A stretch of 64,000 nt of DNA, taken from Salinibacter sp. 10B. Lineage in GTDB: Bacteria > Bacteroidota > Rhodothermia > Rhodothermales > Salinibacteraceae. This document shows, in pieces, positions 53,953 through 63,652 of this stretch (its first letter is position 1; every line of letters starts with the position of its first letter). The notes under the pieces are model-generated. The model made no database searches and was not told the DNA's origin. It worked only from the letters and a program-made list of their open reading frames with translations. Location: NCBI RefSeq assembly GCF_002954405.1, contig NZ_MQWC01000004.1, positions 532,065 to 596,064 of the forward strand. Direction: 5' to 3'. The translations under genes and the position numbers were made by a program.

Positions 53953-55104
53953 CTAGGCCGGCACCGTTTGTTCTTCCGCAACCGATTCGAAGAGATCGTC
54001 GTAACGCTCTACGTGGCGATCCCAGTCGAGCGGCGCCGGAATTTTGCGGAGCGTTTTCGGCGGCAGTGGGCGCTCGTCTCCTTCCAGAATGCCCCGAAGC
54101 ACCTCAAAACGGTCCTGATCGTCCTCATACAGGATCGGCGCGTGCAGCAAGGGCTTGTGGTGAGACTCCGGGATGAGTTCCGGATAGCTGAGCCGGTTGG
54201 GAAGCACAGGGTGACATCCGCAGTAGATGGCCTCCTGGATGGCCACGCCGAAGAATTCGTGGTGTGCCGTCGAGACGACCACGTCGGCTCGGTGGAGCAG
54301 GCGACTGTACTCGGCAAAGTCCTCGGCGTAGCCGTAGTGCAAGATGCGCTCGGCATAGCGCTCAAAGGCGTGCTCGAACTCCTCTGGCTGCTCGTGAAAG
54401 TGCCTGCCAGCCAGAATGAGCTGAAACGGCACCCCGGCATCGTCGAGCCGGTTCATGGTGTGGAAAAAGGCCGACGGGTTCTTGTCGTACTCCCAGCGCT
54501 GATTCCAGAGCACCACGGGGGGGACTGTGGAGTGTAGCCTCCGCTCCGTGCGTGCCCCTCGATACTCGTCGTGAGCCGCCAGGTCCATGCCCAAATGCAG
54601 CACTGTGCTCTTCTCCCGCAGGTCGCGAACCGTGTGCATGTTCGTAAAGTCGGGGAAGTCCCGCAGCAGCTGCGGAAGGGCCTCAATAAACTCGTCGAAG
54701 TGGGACTGTGAGTTAAACACGACCCGATCAGCCGCGAGGGCCGAGAGGTAATTCGTGATCGAATAGGCTCGCTCTCGCTCCCGGTCCGGCGGAAGCGGGT
54801 ACGTGAGCTGATTTTCGTGAAAATAGAGCACGACCGGCACATCCTGAAGGTGCGGGCGCGTCAGCGACAGGACGGCCGGCAGATTCACCATGTCCGTCGC
54901 GAAGAGCAGATCGGGACGAAAGCCCTCGTCAACTGCGGACCGGACCTTCTTGGCGAGCGTCACGCCGCCGCCTTCCATGCGCCAGCGCCAGAACCGGCCC
55001 GGCATGGTAATGGTCTTGATTTCATGTGTGCTGTGGTCGACGAGACCATCGAGAAAGCGCTCGTGCGAACCGCTGTACCAGGGCTCAAGGGCTAGAATAT
55101 TCAT
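53953..55104 (-). CDS. tRNA-queuosine alpha-mannosyltransferase-like glycosyltransferase
   Basis: GT4-type glycosyltransferase of 383 residues resembling the family once called DUF3524 or GTDC1, whose studied members add mannose to queuosine in tRNA-Asp. Recognised features are the N-terminal ILALEPWYSGSHERFLDGL, YFHENQLTYPL, FNSQSHFDEFI, VLWNQRWEYDKNP, and FGVAIQEAIYCGCHPVLPN in the C-terminal nucleotide-sugar lobe. The assignment rests on these motifs; the tRNA substrate is inferred. No queuosine biosynthesis gene is nearby. A 99-base gap separates it from the next small gene. Confidence 0.8.
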   Translation of the reverse strand: MNILALEPWYSGSHERFLDGLVDHSTHEIKTITMPGRFWRWRMEGGGVTLAKKVRSAVDEGFRPDLLFATDMVNLPAVLSLTRPHLQDVPVVLYFHENQLTYPLPPDRERERAYSITNYLSALAADRVVFNSQSHFDEFIEALPQLLRDFPDFTNMHTVRDLREKSTVLHLGMDLAAHDEYRGARTERRLHSTVPPVVLWNQRWEYDKNPSAFFHTMNRLDDAGVPFQLILAGRHFHEQPEEFEHAFERYAERILHYGYAEDFAEYSRLLHRADVVVSTAHHEFFGVAIQEAIYCGCHPVLPNRLSYPELIPESHHKPLLHAPILYEDDQDRFEVLRGILEGDERPLPPKTLRKIPAPLDWDRHVERYDDLFESVAEEQTVPA

Positions 55105-55203
55105 CAGGGGGGAAGGACCTGTGGATCACGAACCGAAATGGACGTTCTGCACGCACGTGCCTCCGGCTGGTTCACGAGCGTCCCCACCGGTCGGCAAACG
55201 ACG

Positions 55204-55449
55204 TTACGCATCAGATTGCTCGTCGAGGCGCTCCTGTAGAGCCTCTTCCTCCGCCTCCGTGGCAGGCCGGACAATAGAGATGCTTCGTTCCTGGAGGGCC
55301 AACCGCAGGGTCGGATCGCGCACTTCCTCCGGCGTAATGAAGCGCTCCTCTCCTGGCCCGATCCGGAGCTCCCGCGAACCAAGGGATACAGAGACCTCCT
55401 CCGTTCCATTGTTCTTAATCAACATGCCGCGGCGCACGCGATCACTCAT
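55204..55449 (-). CDS. Small hypothetical protein
   Basis: Protein of 81 residues, not recognised. It looks like a small beta domain (MLIKNNGTEEVSVSLGSREL, SISIVRPATEAE), followed by an acidic helical tail. It lies upstream of the queuosine mannosyltransferase-like gene on the same strand and may be cotranscribed with it. No motif points to a function. Confidence 0.55.
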   Translation of the reverse strand: MSDRVRRGMLIKNNGTEEVSVSLGSRELRIGPGEERFITPEEVRDPTLRLALQERSISIVRPATEAEEEALQERLDEQSDA

Positions 55450-55639
55450 AACTGATCCTGATGTCGTTGAACGTCAAGTGCCCTATCATGAATGCCTTGC
55501 AGTATCGTAACCGACGGGGGCGACCGAATCTGTGTCGGGACATGGCTATACTACAAAAACGACGGCGGAAGGCAAAAGGGGCCGCCGTTGGAATTATCGC
55601 AAATCTTTGCCGTCCCTGCCTCCTGTTCCCCCGTCTCCG

Positions 55640-56368
55640 ATGTCCACTTTTTCGCCCCTTTCCTCCCTTCTTTCAGCACTTCAGGGTCCCGTACACGCAA
55701 TCGGCCGCGGCCTTCTGGATCTTCTCTATCCGCCGCGCTGCCTGGGCTGTGGAGCACGTCCCGAGTCGCCTCAACTGCCCCTTTGCCCCCGGTGCCTTCA
55801 GCGAATGGAGCGTGCCCCCAGGATGGCCGTCGCAGCCCGATTGGACCGCCTGCCCGCCGGCCGGGGAATTTTCGAAGCGACCCTGCCCCTCTGGGTGTTC
55901 GATAAGGATGGCACGCTACAGGCCGTACAACACGCAATCAAATACGGCAACCGTCCTCGCTACGGGGTCGCTCTGGGTCACCTTCTCGGGAATGCCTACG
56001 CCGAGGTCGGCCTCGCCCCCGACGGGGTCGTGCCGATCCCCCTGCACCGCACCCGCAAACTTGAGCGCGGCTACAACCAAAGCCGGATGCTGGGAAAAGG
56101 CGTCGCGGAGGCTCTCGACCGCCCCCTCTGCCCCGAGCTCCTCTCTCGCCCCCATCCGACCCGCTCACAGACGGATCTCTCCCGCAAGGAACGGTGGCAG
56201 AATGTTCATAACGCGTTTGCTGCCACTCCCGCCTGTGCCGAGGGGCACTGGCTGATCGTTGACGACGTCCTCACGACCGGCTCCACAGTCGTCGCTGCCG
56301 CTCAGACGTTGGCCAACGCCGGCGCCCACACCCTCTCCCTCGCCACGCTCGCCCTCGCTCGTCAATAG
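55640..56368 (+). CDS. comF: ComF-family phosphoribosyltransferase-like protein
   Basis: Protein of 242 residues in the ComF family, linked to competence and DNA uptake or recombination in other bacteria. An N-terminal zinc-finger-like CLGCG and CPRC pair (residues about 30-50) is followed by a phosphoribosyltransferase fold with the PRPP-binding motif LIVDDVLTTGSTV. RGYNQSRML is also conserved. The start at 55640 is preferred; the frame runs further upstream without protein-like character. It converges on msrA with 51 bases between the ends. Confidence 0.88.
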   Translation: MSTFSPLSSLLSALQGPVHAIGRGLLDLLYPPRCLGCGARPESPQLPLCPRCLQRMERAPRMAVAARLDRLPAGRGIFEATLPLWVFDKDGTLQAVQHAIKYGNRPRYGVALGHLLGNAYAEVGLAPDGVVPIPLHRTRKLERGYNQSRMLGKGVAEALDRPLCPELLSRPHPTRSQTDLSRKERWQNVHNAFAATPACAEGHWLIVDDVLTTGSTVVAAAQTLANAGAHTLSLATLALARQ

Positions 56369-56419
56369 ACGACTGCGGCCTGGTCGTCCCTCCTCTCTGT
56401 ACTATCCATTCTGCTCCCC

Positions 56420-56983
56420 TCACTTCGCACTTGCCAGCTTGTCGGCGTGCTTCTGACGGAGCTTCGTTACCTTCGGGGAGATGACGCTCTGGCAGTAGGC
56501 CTGCGACGGATTATTTCGGTAGTAGTCCTGATGCTCCTCCTCGGCAGTGTAGAACGTGTCAAGTGGCGCCACCTCCGTCACGATCCTGTCGAATACGTCG
56601 TCTTCCTCCAACTCCTCAATGAGAGTGGTGGCCACCTGCTTCTGCTCCTCGTCGTGATGCAGAATGATGGAGCGATACTGCGGCCCAACGTCTGGTCCCT
56701 GGCGGTCCTTCGTGGTCGGGTCGTGGATCGTGAAGAAAATCTCCAGTAGATCGCGGTAGGAAATGGTCGACGGATCGTACGTGATCTGCACAACCTCGGC
56801 GTGTCCCGTGTCACCGGTGCACACCTGGCGGTACGATGGATTGGGCACCTCCCCACCTGCGTAGCCGGATACGACCGATTCGACTCCATCAACTTCCTGA
56901 TACACGGCCTCCAAACACCAAAAGCATCCGCCCCCGAAAGTTGCCGTAGCTGTAGTGGACACAATCAGTCGAGATTTTTTCAT
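56420..56983 (-). CDS. msrA: Peptide methionine sulfoxide reductase A
   Basis: Reduces methionine-S-sulfoxide in proteins to repair oxidative damage. The 187 residues contain the catalytic Cys in TFGGGCFWCLEAVYQ (GCFWC), GYAGGEVPNPSY and the CTGDTGHAEVVQITYDP core, here cited as GHAEVVQ. YHQ-type residues near the end are replaced by the YRNNPSQAYC segment with a possible resolving Cys. No MsrB domain is fused. The start ATG at 56983 gives a short cytoplasmic N-terminus. Confidence 0.95.
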   Translation of the reverse strand: MKKSRLIVSTTATATFGGGCFWCLEAVYQEVDGVESVVSGYAGGEVPNPSYRQVCTGDTGHAEVVQITYDPSTISYRDLLEIFFTIHDPTTKDRQGPDVGPQYRSIILHHDEEQKQVATTLIEELEEDDVFDRIVTEVAPLDTFYTAEEEHQDYYRNNPSQAYCQSVISPKVTKLRQKHADKLASAK

Positions 56984-57229
56984 GGGTAGAAACGCCTTTC
57001 CTCAACGCACCGGTCCACAGGCTGTTGCCCGCCTCTCTTTCGGCATCGCAGACTCGTTACGATGTCCCTCTCCCCAGACTGACCGCAATACGAAATACGC
57101 AATAATCGAACGCCTGTGTAGACCATGGAGCAACGCCCCCCGTTGTATTGCGGTCGATCGTCCCCTACTTTTCATGCGGGTTCAGGGCGGGATCGTTACG
57201 ATTCGTTTTTTTAACCACTGTTAGTACCG

Positions 57230-57670
57230 ATGGCTGTTGAACGCACCCTTGCAATTCTTAAGCCCGACTGCGTCCGCAAGGAACTGGTCGGCGAAGTGCT
57301 GAGCCGCATTCAGGACGCGGGCTTCCAGCTGCGCGCCCTGAAGATGATCACAATGTCGAAGGCCGAGGCCGAAGGCTTCTATTCCGTCCACGAGGACAAG
57401 CCGTTTTTCGACGATCTGACCGACTTCATGTCGAGCGGCCCCTGCATACCGGTCGTGCTGGAAAAGGAGAACGCGATTGAGGACTTCCGCGCCCTGATTG
57501 GAGCCACCGATCCGGAGGAGGCAACCGACGGGACCATTCGAAGCGACTTTGCGGGCTCCATCGAGCAGAACATCGTCCACGGCTCCGATTCTCCTGAGAA
57601 CGGTAAGAAGGAAACCGCATACTTCTTTGCCGAGCACGAGATTGTCGCCAACAAGTCCTCCATGGAGTAA
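57230..57670 (+). CDS. ndk: Nucleoside diphosphate kinase
   Basis: Transfers phosphate between nucleoside tri- and diphosphates. The 146 residues include the start RTLAILKPDCVRKELVGEVL, the catalytic His in NIVHGSDSPE and SGPCIPVVLEKENAIE. The stop codon overlaps the next gene's ATG (TAATG), so the lipoprotein gene downstream is coupled to it. A T-rich stretch (TTCGTTTTTTT) lies about 25 bases upstream of the start. Confidence 0.96.
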   Translation: MAVERTLAILKPDCVRKELVGEVLSRIQDAGFQLRALKMITMSKAEAEGFYSVHEDKPFFDDLTDFMSSGPCIPVVLEKENAIEDFRALIGATDPEEATDGTIRSDFAGSIEQNIVHGSDSPENGKKETAYFFAEHEIVANKSSME

Positions 57671-58956
57671 TGACGTGCCTGCCCCTTTCATTGCGCTGGT
57701 CCCTGCCGTCGTCCGTGCTCGGTCTTTTTCTCGTCCTCAGCATCGCCGGCTGCGGGGCAAACTCGCCCCCCTCTGTCCGGAGCGGAGCCGAGGTGCTGGC
57801 CGCAAACGACTTTGCGGCACTCGACGGCGAGCGGGTGGGCCTCATTGTAAACCACACGGCGCAGGTCGATACGGCCCACCTGATCGATCGAATCGACCGT
57901 GCCCCCAACGTGGAGCTTGGGGCTCTTTTCGGTCCCGAACACGGCCTACGGGGCACGGCCGGGGCCGGGGAGAAAGTCAATGATGGGCGCGACGATCGCA
58001 CCGGGGCCCCCATTTACAGCCTCTATGGCGACTCGCGCACCCCAACGCCGGGTGAGATGGAGGGCCTCGATGCACTCGTGTTCGACGTGCAAGACGTGGG
58101 GGCTCGCTTCTATACCTACATCACCACGATGGGGCTCGCCATGCAGGCCGCGGCGGACGCCGGCCTTCGATTCGTGGTGCTGGATCGGCCCAACCCTTTG
58201 GGAGGCAACTATGTCTCTGGCTTCGTACTGGAGCCCGAGCACAAAACCTTCGTGGGACGATACCCCATCCCCATCGCGCACGGCATGACGGTGGGCGAGC
58301 TCGCACGAATGATTAAAGGAGAGGGTCTCCTGCCCGGCCTCGACGACCTAGACCTGACCGTCGTCTCGATGGAGAACTGGACGCGGGACATGCAGTGGCC
58401 GGACACGAACCGCGAATGGACGCCCCCGAGCCCGAACATTCCCACCTGGGAAACGGCCCTGCTCTACTCGGGCATGTGCTTCTACGAGGGTGTGCGCGTA
58501 AATGAGGGACGGGGAACAGATCATCCCTTTCTCCAGATCGGCCTGCCCTGGTCCCAAGAGGCAGCTCACTCCGTCGTCGACACGCTCCAGGCGCGCTCCC
58601 TTCCGGGCGTCGCCATCGACACGACGTCCTTCACGCCGGAGTCGCGTCCACAGGCGGCCCCCTCACCACGCTTCGAGGGCGAACAGATGCACGGGTTTCG
58701 CGTGCAGGTCACCGACCGGACCACCATCCAGCCGGTCGAGGTGGGAATTCATACTCTACAGGCCAGTTATCAGCAAGCTCAGGTCGAAGGAGATACGAGC
58801 TTCATCAGTCGCCCCGACCACTTCACCCGCCTTGCGGGCACCACTCGGCTCCGGACCCTTCTAGAAGAGGGCGCCTCTGCCCAGACCATCATTGAATCGT
58901 GGGCAGACGACGTACAACAATTCCGGAATCAACGCTCCTCCTACCTGCTCTACTAA
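57670..58956 (+). CDS. DUF1343 (NamZ-like) lipoprotein, putative exo-beta-N-acetylmuramidase
   Basis: Envelope protein of 428 residues with a lipobox-like SIAGC at about 25-29. The DUF1343 body shows GERVGLIVNHTAQVD, ALFGPEHGLRG, VFDVQDVGARFYTYITTMG (cited by core DVQDVGAR), RPNPLGG and the NIPTWETALLYSGMC segment, all typical. Characterised members release N-acetylmuramic acid from cell-wall fragments; activity here is inferred. Its ATG overlaps the ndk stop. With PBP4 and MreD nearby it suggests a cell-wall neighbourhood. Confidence 0.85.
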   Translation: MTCLPLSLRWSLPSSVLGLFLVLSIAGCGANSPPSVRSGAEVLAANDFAALDGERVGLIVNHTAQVDTAHLIDRIDRAPNVELGALFGPEHGLRGTAGAGEKVNDGRDDRTGAPIYSLYGDSRTPTPGEMEGLDALVFDVQDVGARFYTYITTMGLAMQAAADAGLRFVVLDRPNPLGGNYVSGFVLEPEHKTFVGRYPIPIAHGMTVGELARMIKGEGLLPGLDDLDLTVVSMENWTRDMQWPDTNREWTPPSPNIPTWETALLYSGMCFYEGVRVNEGRGTDHPFLQIGLPWSQEAAHSVVDTLQARSLPGVAIDTTSFTPESRPQAAPSPRFEGEQMHGFRVQVTDRTTIQPVEVGIHTLQASYQQAQVEGDTSFISRPDHFTRLAGTTRLRTLLEEGASAQTIIESWADDVQQFRNQRSSYLLY

Positions 58957-58958
58957 CG

Positions 58959-59213
58959 CTACGCCTCCTCCACGGGCTGTGGGGACTCGTCGGGCCGTCG
59001 GAGAATGGCGTAGACCAGCAGGGCGTACCCAGACAGAATGATGATGGGCGAAACCGTTAGAGAGACAAAGCCGAGAAACTGACCGTCCAGGTACATTGCA
59101 ACAAAGCCCACGGCAATGAGAAGCACACTTACGGCCAGAAGCACGTAGTTCTGCTTTCTAAAGATCAGGGCCGACCGGCCTGGACCGCTCGTTCGCTTTG
59201 AGGATTTCGGCAT
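58959..59213 (-). CDS. DUF3098-family membrane protein
   Basis: Protein of 84 residues from the ATG at 59213. It has two hydrophobic segments (YVLLAVSVLLIAVGFVAMYL and LTVSPIIILSGYALLVYAIL) with a polar N-terminus, matching the DUF3098 pattern found widely in Bacteroidetes; in that group the gene is often near ftsX. No function is known. A longer frame upstream is rejected because it lacks membrane character. Confidence 0.75.
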   Translation of the reverse strand: MPKSSKRTSGPGRSALIFRKQNYVLLAVSVLLIAVGFVAMYLDGQFLGFVSLTVSPIIILSGYALLVYAILRRPDESPQPVEEA

Positions 59214-59361
59214 GTCGGGAAAAAACCTCAACAGTCGATACGGACAAACGACGTGATGTACGGCTGGAGGACAACTGTCGACCAGCCGCTGCAGGAAACC
59301 AAGGCTCCCGTCGGTAGGTTCCACTGAAGTTCTTTGCCTCCTCGTGTAATGCTCCTCCCTC

Positions 59362-60801
59362 ATGCGCCGCTCCTGGTTCCTTCTCCCCCTCAGCGTTGTT
59401 CTGCTCTCTGTCCTCGTCGGAGGCTCCACAGCCCCCGCCCCATCGCTCTCCGATGAAATTCAACGCCTTCTCCAGCGCTGGCAGGTCGACCAAGCATTCT
59501 GGGGCATTGCCGTTTACGATCTCGACGCGGAGCAGATGCTCTACAGTCGCAATGCCAGTCAATCCTTCCTCCCGGCCTCGAACCAAAAAATTTTGACCAG
59601 TGCCACCGCGCTGGACGTCCTCGGCAGCACCCATCGGTACGAAACCGTCCTGCACTACAACGGGACCACCAACGGCGCCACCATGCAGGGCGACCTGATC
59701 CTGGAGGGCTCCGGCGACCCCACCTTCGGAAGCACCGAGGTGCGCGGCGAAGATCCACTCAAGGTTTGGGCGCAAAAACTGGCCGACATGGGGGTCGAGC
59801 GCATTGAGGGTCGCCTCATCGGGGATGATAACGTCTTCGACGATCAGCCATACCCCGGTGGGTGGACAGTCGATTACATCACGGAGCAAAAAGGACGATA
59901 CATGGGCAACAGTGCCGGCGGCCTCACCTACCGCGACAACGTAGTGCCGGTCACCGTTCGCGCCACTCGCCCGGGCGCTCCTCCGAGCGTAGAGGTCCAG
60001 CCCGAAAACGCGGTGTCGATCACCAACCGCGCCACGACAAGCTCTCGTTGGCGCGGCAACACCCTCCAGGTCAACCGTACCTTCTCCACAAACGAGCTCG
60101 TGCTGACAGGCTCGGTGGCCCGGTCCTACAGCGGTACGGTCGCGGTACCGGTCAGCGACCCCACTGCATTCGTGCTTCAGAGCTTTGAGCGCCGCCTACA
60201 GGAAGCGGGCATCGAGACGGATCTGGACCTCGTGGATATCGACAATCTGGACGACCGGCCCGATGAAGGATCTCCTCTCTTCGTTGAATACTCCCGGCCG
60301 TTCGCGGAGATCGCAGCGGTCGTCAACAAAGAAAGCAATAACTTCTACGCCGAGCAGGTCTTCCGAAGCTTCGGCTGGGGTGGCTCGGCCCGAGGGGCCT
60401 CGCGCCGTACGAAATCGTTCCTCCGCGAAGCAGACATCAATACACGTAAGCTCCTGATCCACGACGGCTCCGGACTGTCCCGTAAGGACCTCGTGACCCC
60501 ACAGGCCATGGTGAAGCTACTCGCGCACATGAACGAGCACGAGGAACGTGAGGCCTTTCTTGCCTCTCTGCCCCGCGGGGGGGAGCGAAATACGACACTC
60601 GACTACCGGTTGCACCGCACAGACGTGCAGGCCAAAACCGGCTCACTGGAGTTCGTGCGCGCCCTGAGTGGCTACACCGAGCGCCCCAATGGCAACCGCG
60701 TCGCCTTCGCGCTTTTCGCCAACAACTACACCAGCCCGTCCTATCGGATCTCCCGCACGATCGACGACATTGTGCGTGCCGTGGCATCAGGCGGCTCGTG
60801 A
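59362..60801 (+). CDS. dacB: D-alanyl-D-alanine carboxypeptidase/endopeptidase PBP4
   Basis: Penicillin-binding protein of 479 residues with an N-terminal signal peptide. It trims or cleaves peptidoglycan cross-links in the periplasm. The three active-site motifs are in order: SNQK (SxxK, in FLPASNQKILTSA), SNN (in NKESNNFYAEQVF) and KTG (in QAKTGSLEF). The domain between the first two is long, as in PBP4. It is followed after 49 bases by an MreD-like gene. Confidence 0.93.
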   Translation: MRRSWFLLPLSVVLLSVLVGGSTAPAPSLSDEIQRLLQRWQVDQAFWGIAVYDLDAEQMLYSRNASQSFLPASNQKILTSATALDVLGSTHRYETVLHYNGTTNGATMQGDLILEGSGDPTFGSTEVRGEDPLKVWAQKLADMGVERIEGRLIGDDNVFDDQPYPGGWTVDYITEQKGRYMGNSAGGLTYRDNVVPVTVRATRPGAPPSVEVQPENAVSITNRATTSSRWRGNTLQVNRTFSTNELVLTGSVARSYSGTVAVPVSDPTAFVLQSFERRLQEAGIETDLDLVDIDNLDDRPDEGSPLFVEYSRPFAEIAAVVNKESNNFYAEQVFRSFGWGGSARGASRRTKSFLREADINTRKLLIHDGSGLSRKDLVTPQAMVKLLAHMNEHEEREAFLASLPRGGERNTTLDYRLHRTDVQAKTGSLEFVRALSGYTERPNGNRVAFALFANNYTSPSYRISRTIDDIVRAVASGGS

Positions 60802-60850
60802 TCCCTTTCCCACGCCGCTCTGCTCTCTCTGCAGGCCGTCTTCCTAACGG

Positions 60851-61318
60851 ATGTCTTATTCCGCCCGTCGTCTTCTCGTCGCCCTCGGCGTGTTTGCGCT
60901 GCAGTGGCTTCTTCTGGGGCGCCTTCAAATCTACGGCACCTACCCGGACGGCGTGATGCTTTACCTCACGTGGTATGCCCTGCACGAAGGACGGCAGCGC
61001 GGCATGCTCACCGGATTTGGACTGGGGCTTGCAATGGACACGGTCTACGGCACGTGGGGCATTCACATGCTCACCAAAACGCTCGTCGGCTTCATCGTGG
61101 GGACATTTGCCGTCGAGGACCGGAAACCGCTCCTCATTCAGCCTCAGCAGGCCTTCCTCGGGGGGCTCGTGATTGCCCTCCTCCATAACGGTCTTCTGGT
61201 CATCCTGCTGGCCCTGCAGACCGAAGCGACAAACAGCTTTCTGCTCTACGGCCTCTGGCTGGGGGCTGCTCTTTACACGGCCGTTGTGGCCTATATCGCT
61301 TCGCTGTTCATGCAGTAG
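60851..61318 (+). CDS. mreD: MreD-like rod shape-determining membrane protein
   Basis: Membrane protein of 155 residues with about five hydrophobic segments. The pattern of YPDGVMLYLTWYALHEG, MLTGFGLGLAMDTVYGTWGIH and TLVGFIVGT matches MreD of Bacteroidetes. MreD forms part of the rod complex that organises wall synthesis. It lies beside PBP4 rather than beside mreB or mreC, so the call rests mainly on the membrane-loop motif. Confidence 0.65.
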   Translation: MSYSARRLLVALGVFALQWLLLGRLQIYGTYPDGVMLYLTWYALHEGRQRGMLTGFGLGLAMDTVYGTWGIHMLTKTLVGFIVGTFAVEDRKPLLIQPQQAFLGGLVIALLHNGLLVILLALQTEATNSFLLYGLWLGAALYTAVVAYIASLFMQ

Positions 61319-61642
61319 GACGCTGGCCAACCACTGTCCCCATTGCTCCTCGTTTTAGGACCTGGCTTGCCCCCCGGCTGCGATGAGGGGCGGGAACAGA
61401 GGAAACCGGAGCCCCCTAGTGGTCAGTCAAGCGGAGGGCGTCGGGTGCTGAATTGAACACGCTGTGTTGCATCCGGCATTCAGCAGCCTGAGTACTGTCC
61501 ACAAGACTGTCCACAAGTCAGTGTTCTACCCGACATGGAAAACATGTCGCACCACTAGTCGCTGACGGCGCCTGAACGTCGCTGGAGGCAGTGTCTGCCT
61601 TAGCCACTGCGGATTGCTTCTCTCCGCACATGCTCTCGTGTA
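61319..61642. other. Intergenic region with tandem repeat and palindrome
   Basis: A 324-base gap between convergent mreD and dapA. It contains a perfect tandem, ACTGTCCACAAG twice at 61494-61517, and an exact 7-5-7 palindrome, CGACATG/CATGTCG, at 61531-61549. No T-run follows the palindrome, so it is not an obvious terminator. No coding frame was found. Confidence 0.5.
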
Positions 61643-62548
61643 TTACACTTCCACGTCCAGGAACTCCTCGAACGCAGCGAGCACACGTTGGCGGACGGCG
61701 GATCGCTCCTCCATCGGGACAAGCGGCAGCCGCACGTGGGGATCGATAAGGCCCATGGCCGCGCAGACGTCCTTGATCGGCACGGGATTGGTTTCGAGGA
61801 AGCAGGCCCGCATGGCGGGCAGCAGATCGAAGTGGTGCGTCCGCGCCGTGGCGAAATCGCCGTCGAGCCCCGCCCGTACCATGGACGACATCCGCTCCGG
61901 AAGAGCATTGCTAATGACCGACACGACCCCATCCCCTCCCATCGCCAGCAGCGGGAGCGTAATCTCATCATCGCCCGCATAAACGGCAAAATCGTCCGGC
62001 CGGTGGTGAAGAATGTCGCCCACCTGTGCAAGATCCCCGGAGGCCTCTTTTACCCCGACCACCGACGGAACCTCATCGGCCAAGTGGAGCACCGTTTCGG
62101 CCTCAATATTAAAGCTGGTCCGAGACGGAACGTTGTAGAGAATGATGGGCGCATCGGCAGCATCGGCAATCGCTTCGACGTGAGCAATGAAGCCGGACTG
62201 CGACGGCTTGTTGTAATACGGTCCCACCACGAGAAGACCATCGGCCCCCGCCTCCACGGCAGCCGTGGAGTAGGCAACACTTTTCTCCGTATTATTGGTA
62301 CCAGTCCCGACAATCACCGGCACACGCCCGTCCGCCGTGTTGACAGCGATGTCTACCAGTCGGCGACGCTCAGCTTTACTTACCGTTGGATTCTCACCGG
62401 TGGTACCCAATACCACAAGGCCCGAGACGCCCTTGTCAATCTGACGCTCAATGAGCGTGCGGAACGCGGCCTCATCTACGTCATCCTCGTCCGTAAATGG
62501 CGTAACGAGCGCCGGGGCCACGCCCCGAAAGAGAAGATCGGTTGCCAT
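61643..62548 (-). CDS. dapA: 4-Hydroxy-tetrahydrodipicolinate synthase
   Basis: Condenses pyruvate with aspartate semialdehyde, the first committed step to diaminopimelate and lysine. The 301 residues start FRGVAPALVTPF, with the substrate loop LGTTGENPT, the Tyr of YNVPSRTSFN and the Schiff-base Lys in VVGVKEASGD. It is followed on the same strand, upstream in the operon, by dapB, with 53 bases between; the pair is probably cotranscribed. Confidence 0.95.
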   Translation of the reverse strand: MATDLLFRGVAPALVTPFTDEDDVDEAAFRTLIERQIDKGVSGLVVLGTTGENPTVSKAERRRLVDIAVNTADGRVPVIVGTGTNNTEKSVAYSTAAVEAGADGLLVVGPYYNKPSQSGFIAHVEAIADAADAPIILYNVPSRTSFNIEAETVLHLADEVPSVVGVKEASGDLAQVGDILHHRPDDFAVYAGDDEITLPLLAMGGDGVVSVISNALPERMSSMVRAGLDGDFATARTHHFDLLPAMRACFLETNPVPIKDVCAAMGLIDPHVRLPLVPMEERSAVRQRVLAAFEEFLDVEV

Positions 62549-62601
62549 AAAACATCACTATTCAGTTCGAAGTAATTGCAAACGGAGGGGGGGCGCCGTC
62601 C

Positions 62602-63342
62602 CTACCCCGACAGCAAGTCGTCAAGCATGCCGTCAAGCGAATAGAGACCGTGTCGGCCCTCCAGCCACTCGGCCGCCTGTACCGCCCCCGCCGCAAATCC
62701 TTTTCGATTCTTTGCGCGATGGCCCACGGTAATCTGGTCGTACGGACCGTCGAAGGTCACCGTGTGCTCGCCGAAGACCGTCCCGGCTCGGGTCGACGTC
62801 ACGTGCACGGCGGTGGAATCGATCCGCTGGTGCTGCGTCTCGGTTTCGACGTGGTCTTTGCGCTCCAACCCCTCCACGAGGAGCCCGCCCAGCATCTGCG
62901 CCGTGCCACTGGGGCTGTCTACCTTCTTCGTGTGGTGGACCTCTTGAACAAACGGGTCGTAGGCGTCGAGCTCATCGAGCAGGGGCAGTATGCCGGAAAG
63001 GGCTCGCTGGACGACCGACACGCCCATCGAAAAGTTGGGGGCATAGAGAAGTGAGGCCTCATGATCGGCCACCCATTGCTCAACAGTGTCGAGCTCATCG
63101 TACCAGCCGGTCGTCCCGATCACGGCCGGAAGGCCCCACTCACAGTATTGACGGATGTGATCCAGAGCAAGGGAAGGAAGCGAAAAATCGATGGCTACGT
63201 CCGCACCGGCCACGGCAGCGGGCGAGGCCATCTCAAAGGGCCGGTCTGAGCTAAACCGTGCGTGAATGTCGTGCCCCTGTTCGGCGGCAACATGCTCGAC
63301 GGCCGTCCCCATCTGGCCGGTACCCACCAGCGCAATGTGCAT
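62602..63342 (-). CDS. dapB: 4-Hydroxy-tetrahydrodipicolinate reductase
   Basis: Reduces the product of DapA with NAD(P)H. From the ATG at 63342 (MHIALVGTGQMG) it has 246 residues; the dinucleotide-binding GTGQMG, IDFSLPS, IGTTGWYD and the catalytic motif EVHHTKKVDSPSGTA are present. An upstream in-frame start would add a non-homologous leader. It is the first gene of the dapB-dapA pair. Confidence 0.95.
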   Translation of the reverse strand: MHIALVGTGQMGTAVEHVAAEQGHDIHARFSSDRPFEMASPAAVAGADVAIDFSLPSLALDHIRQYCEWGLPAVIGTTGWYDELDTVEQWVADHEASLLYAPNFSMGVSVVQRALSGILPLLDELDAYDPFVQEVHHTKKVDSPSGTAQMLGGLLVEGLERKDHVETETQHQRIDSTAVHVTSTRAGTVFGEHTVTFDGPYDQITVGHRAKNRKGFAAGAVQAAEWLEGRHGLYSLDGMLDDLLSG

Positions 63343-63568
63343 TGTGCAATCAATAGACCGAGTGCGAGAGGATTGAACGTCTAGGCTTAATCTATGCCTT
63401 ACGGGGCCACTTTGCAAAAGCTGAACTGCTCACCCGCATGGACTCACAATTTCTGTGAAACGGCGATTCTGAACAACAAGACCGGAACGCGCCCCTCGCG
63501 CAAAAGTTAGTCGACTGCTACTTAGGAAAGAGGCTGTCCCGAGCACAGGCAGCACACTGAGAGTCTTT

Positions 63569-63641
<73 letters not shown>

Positions 63642-63652
63642 CATTCCTTCTT

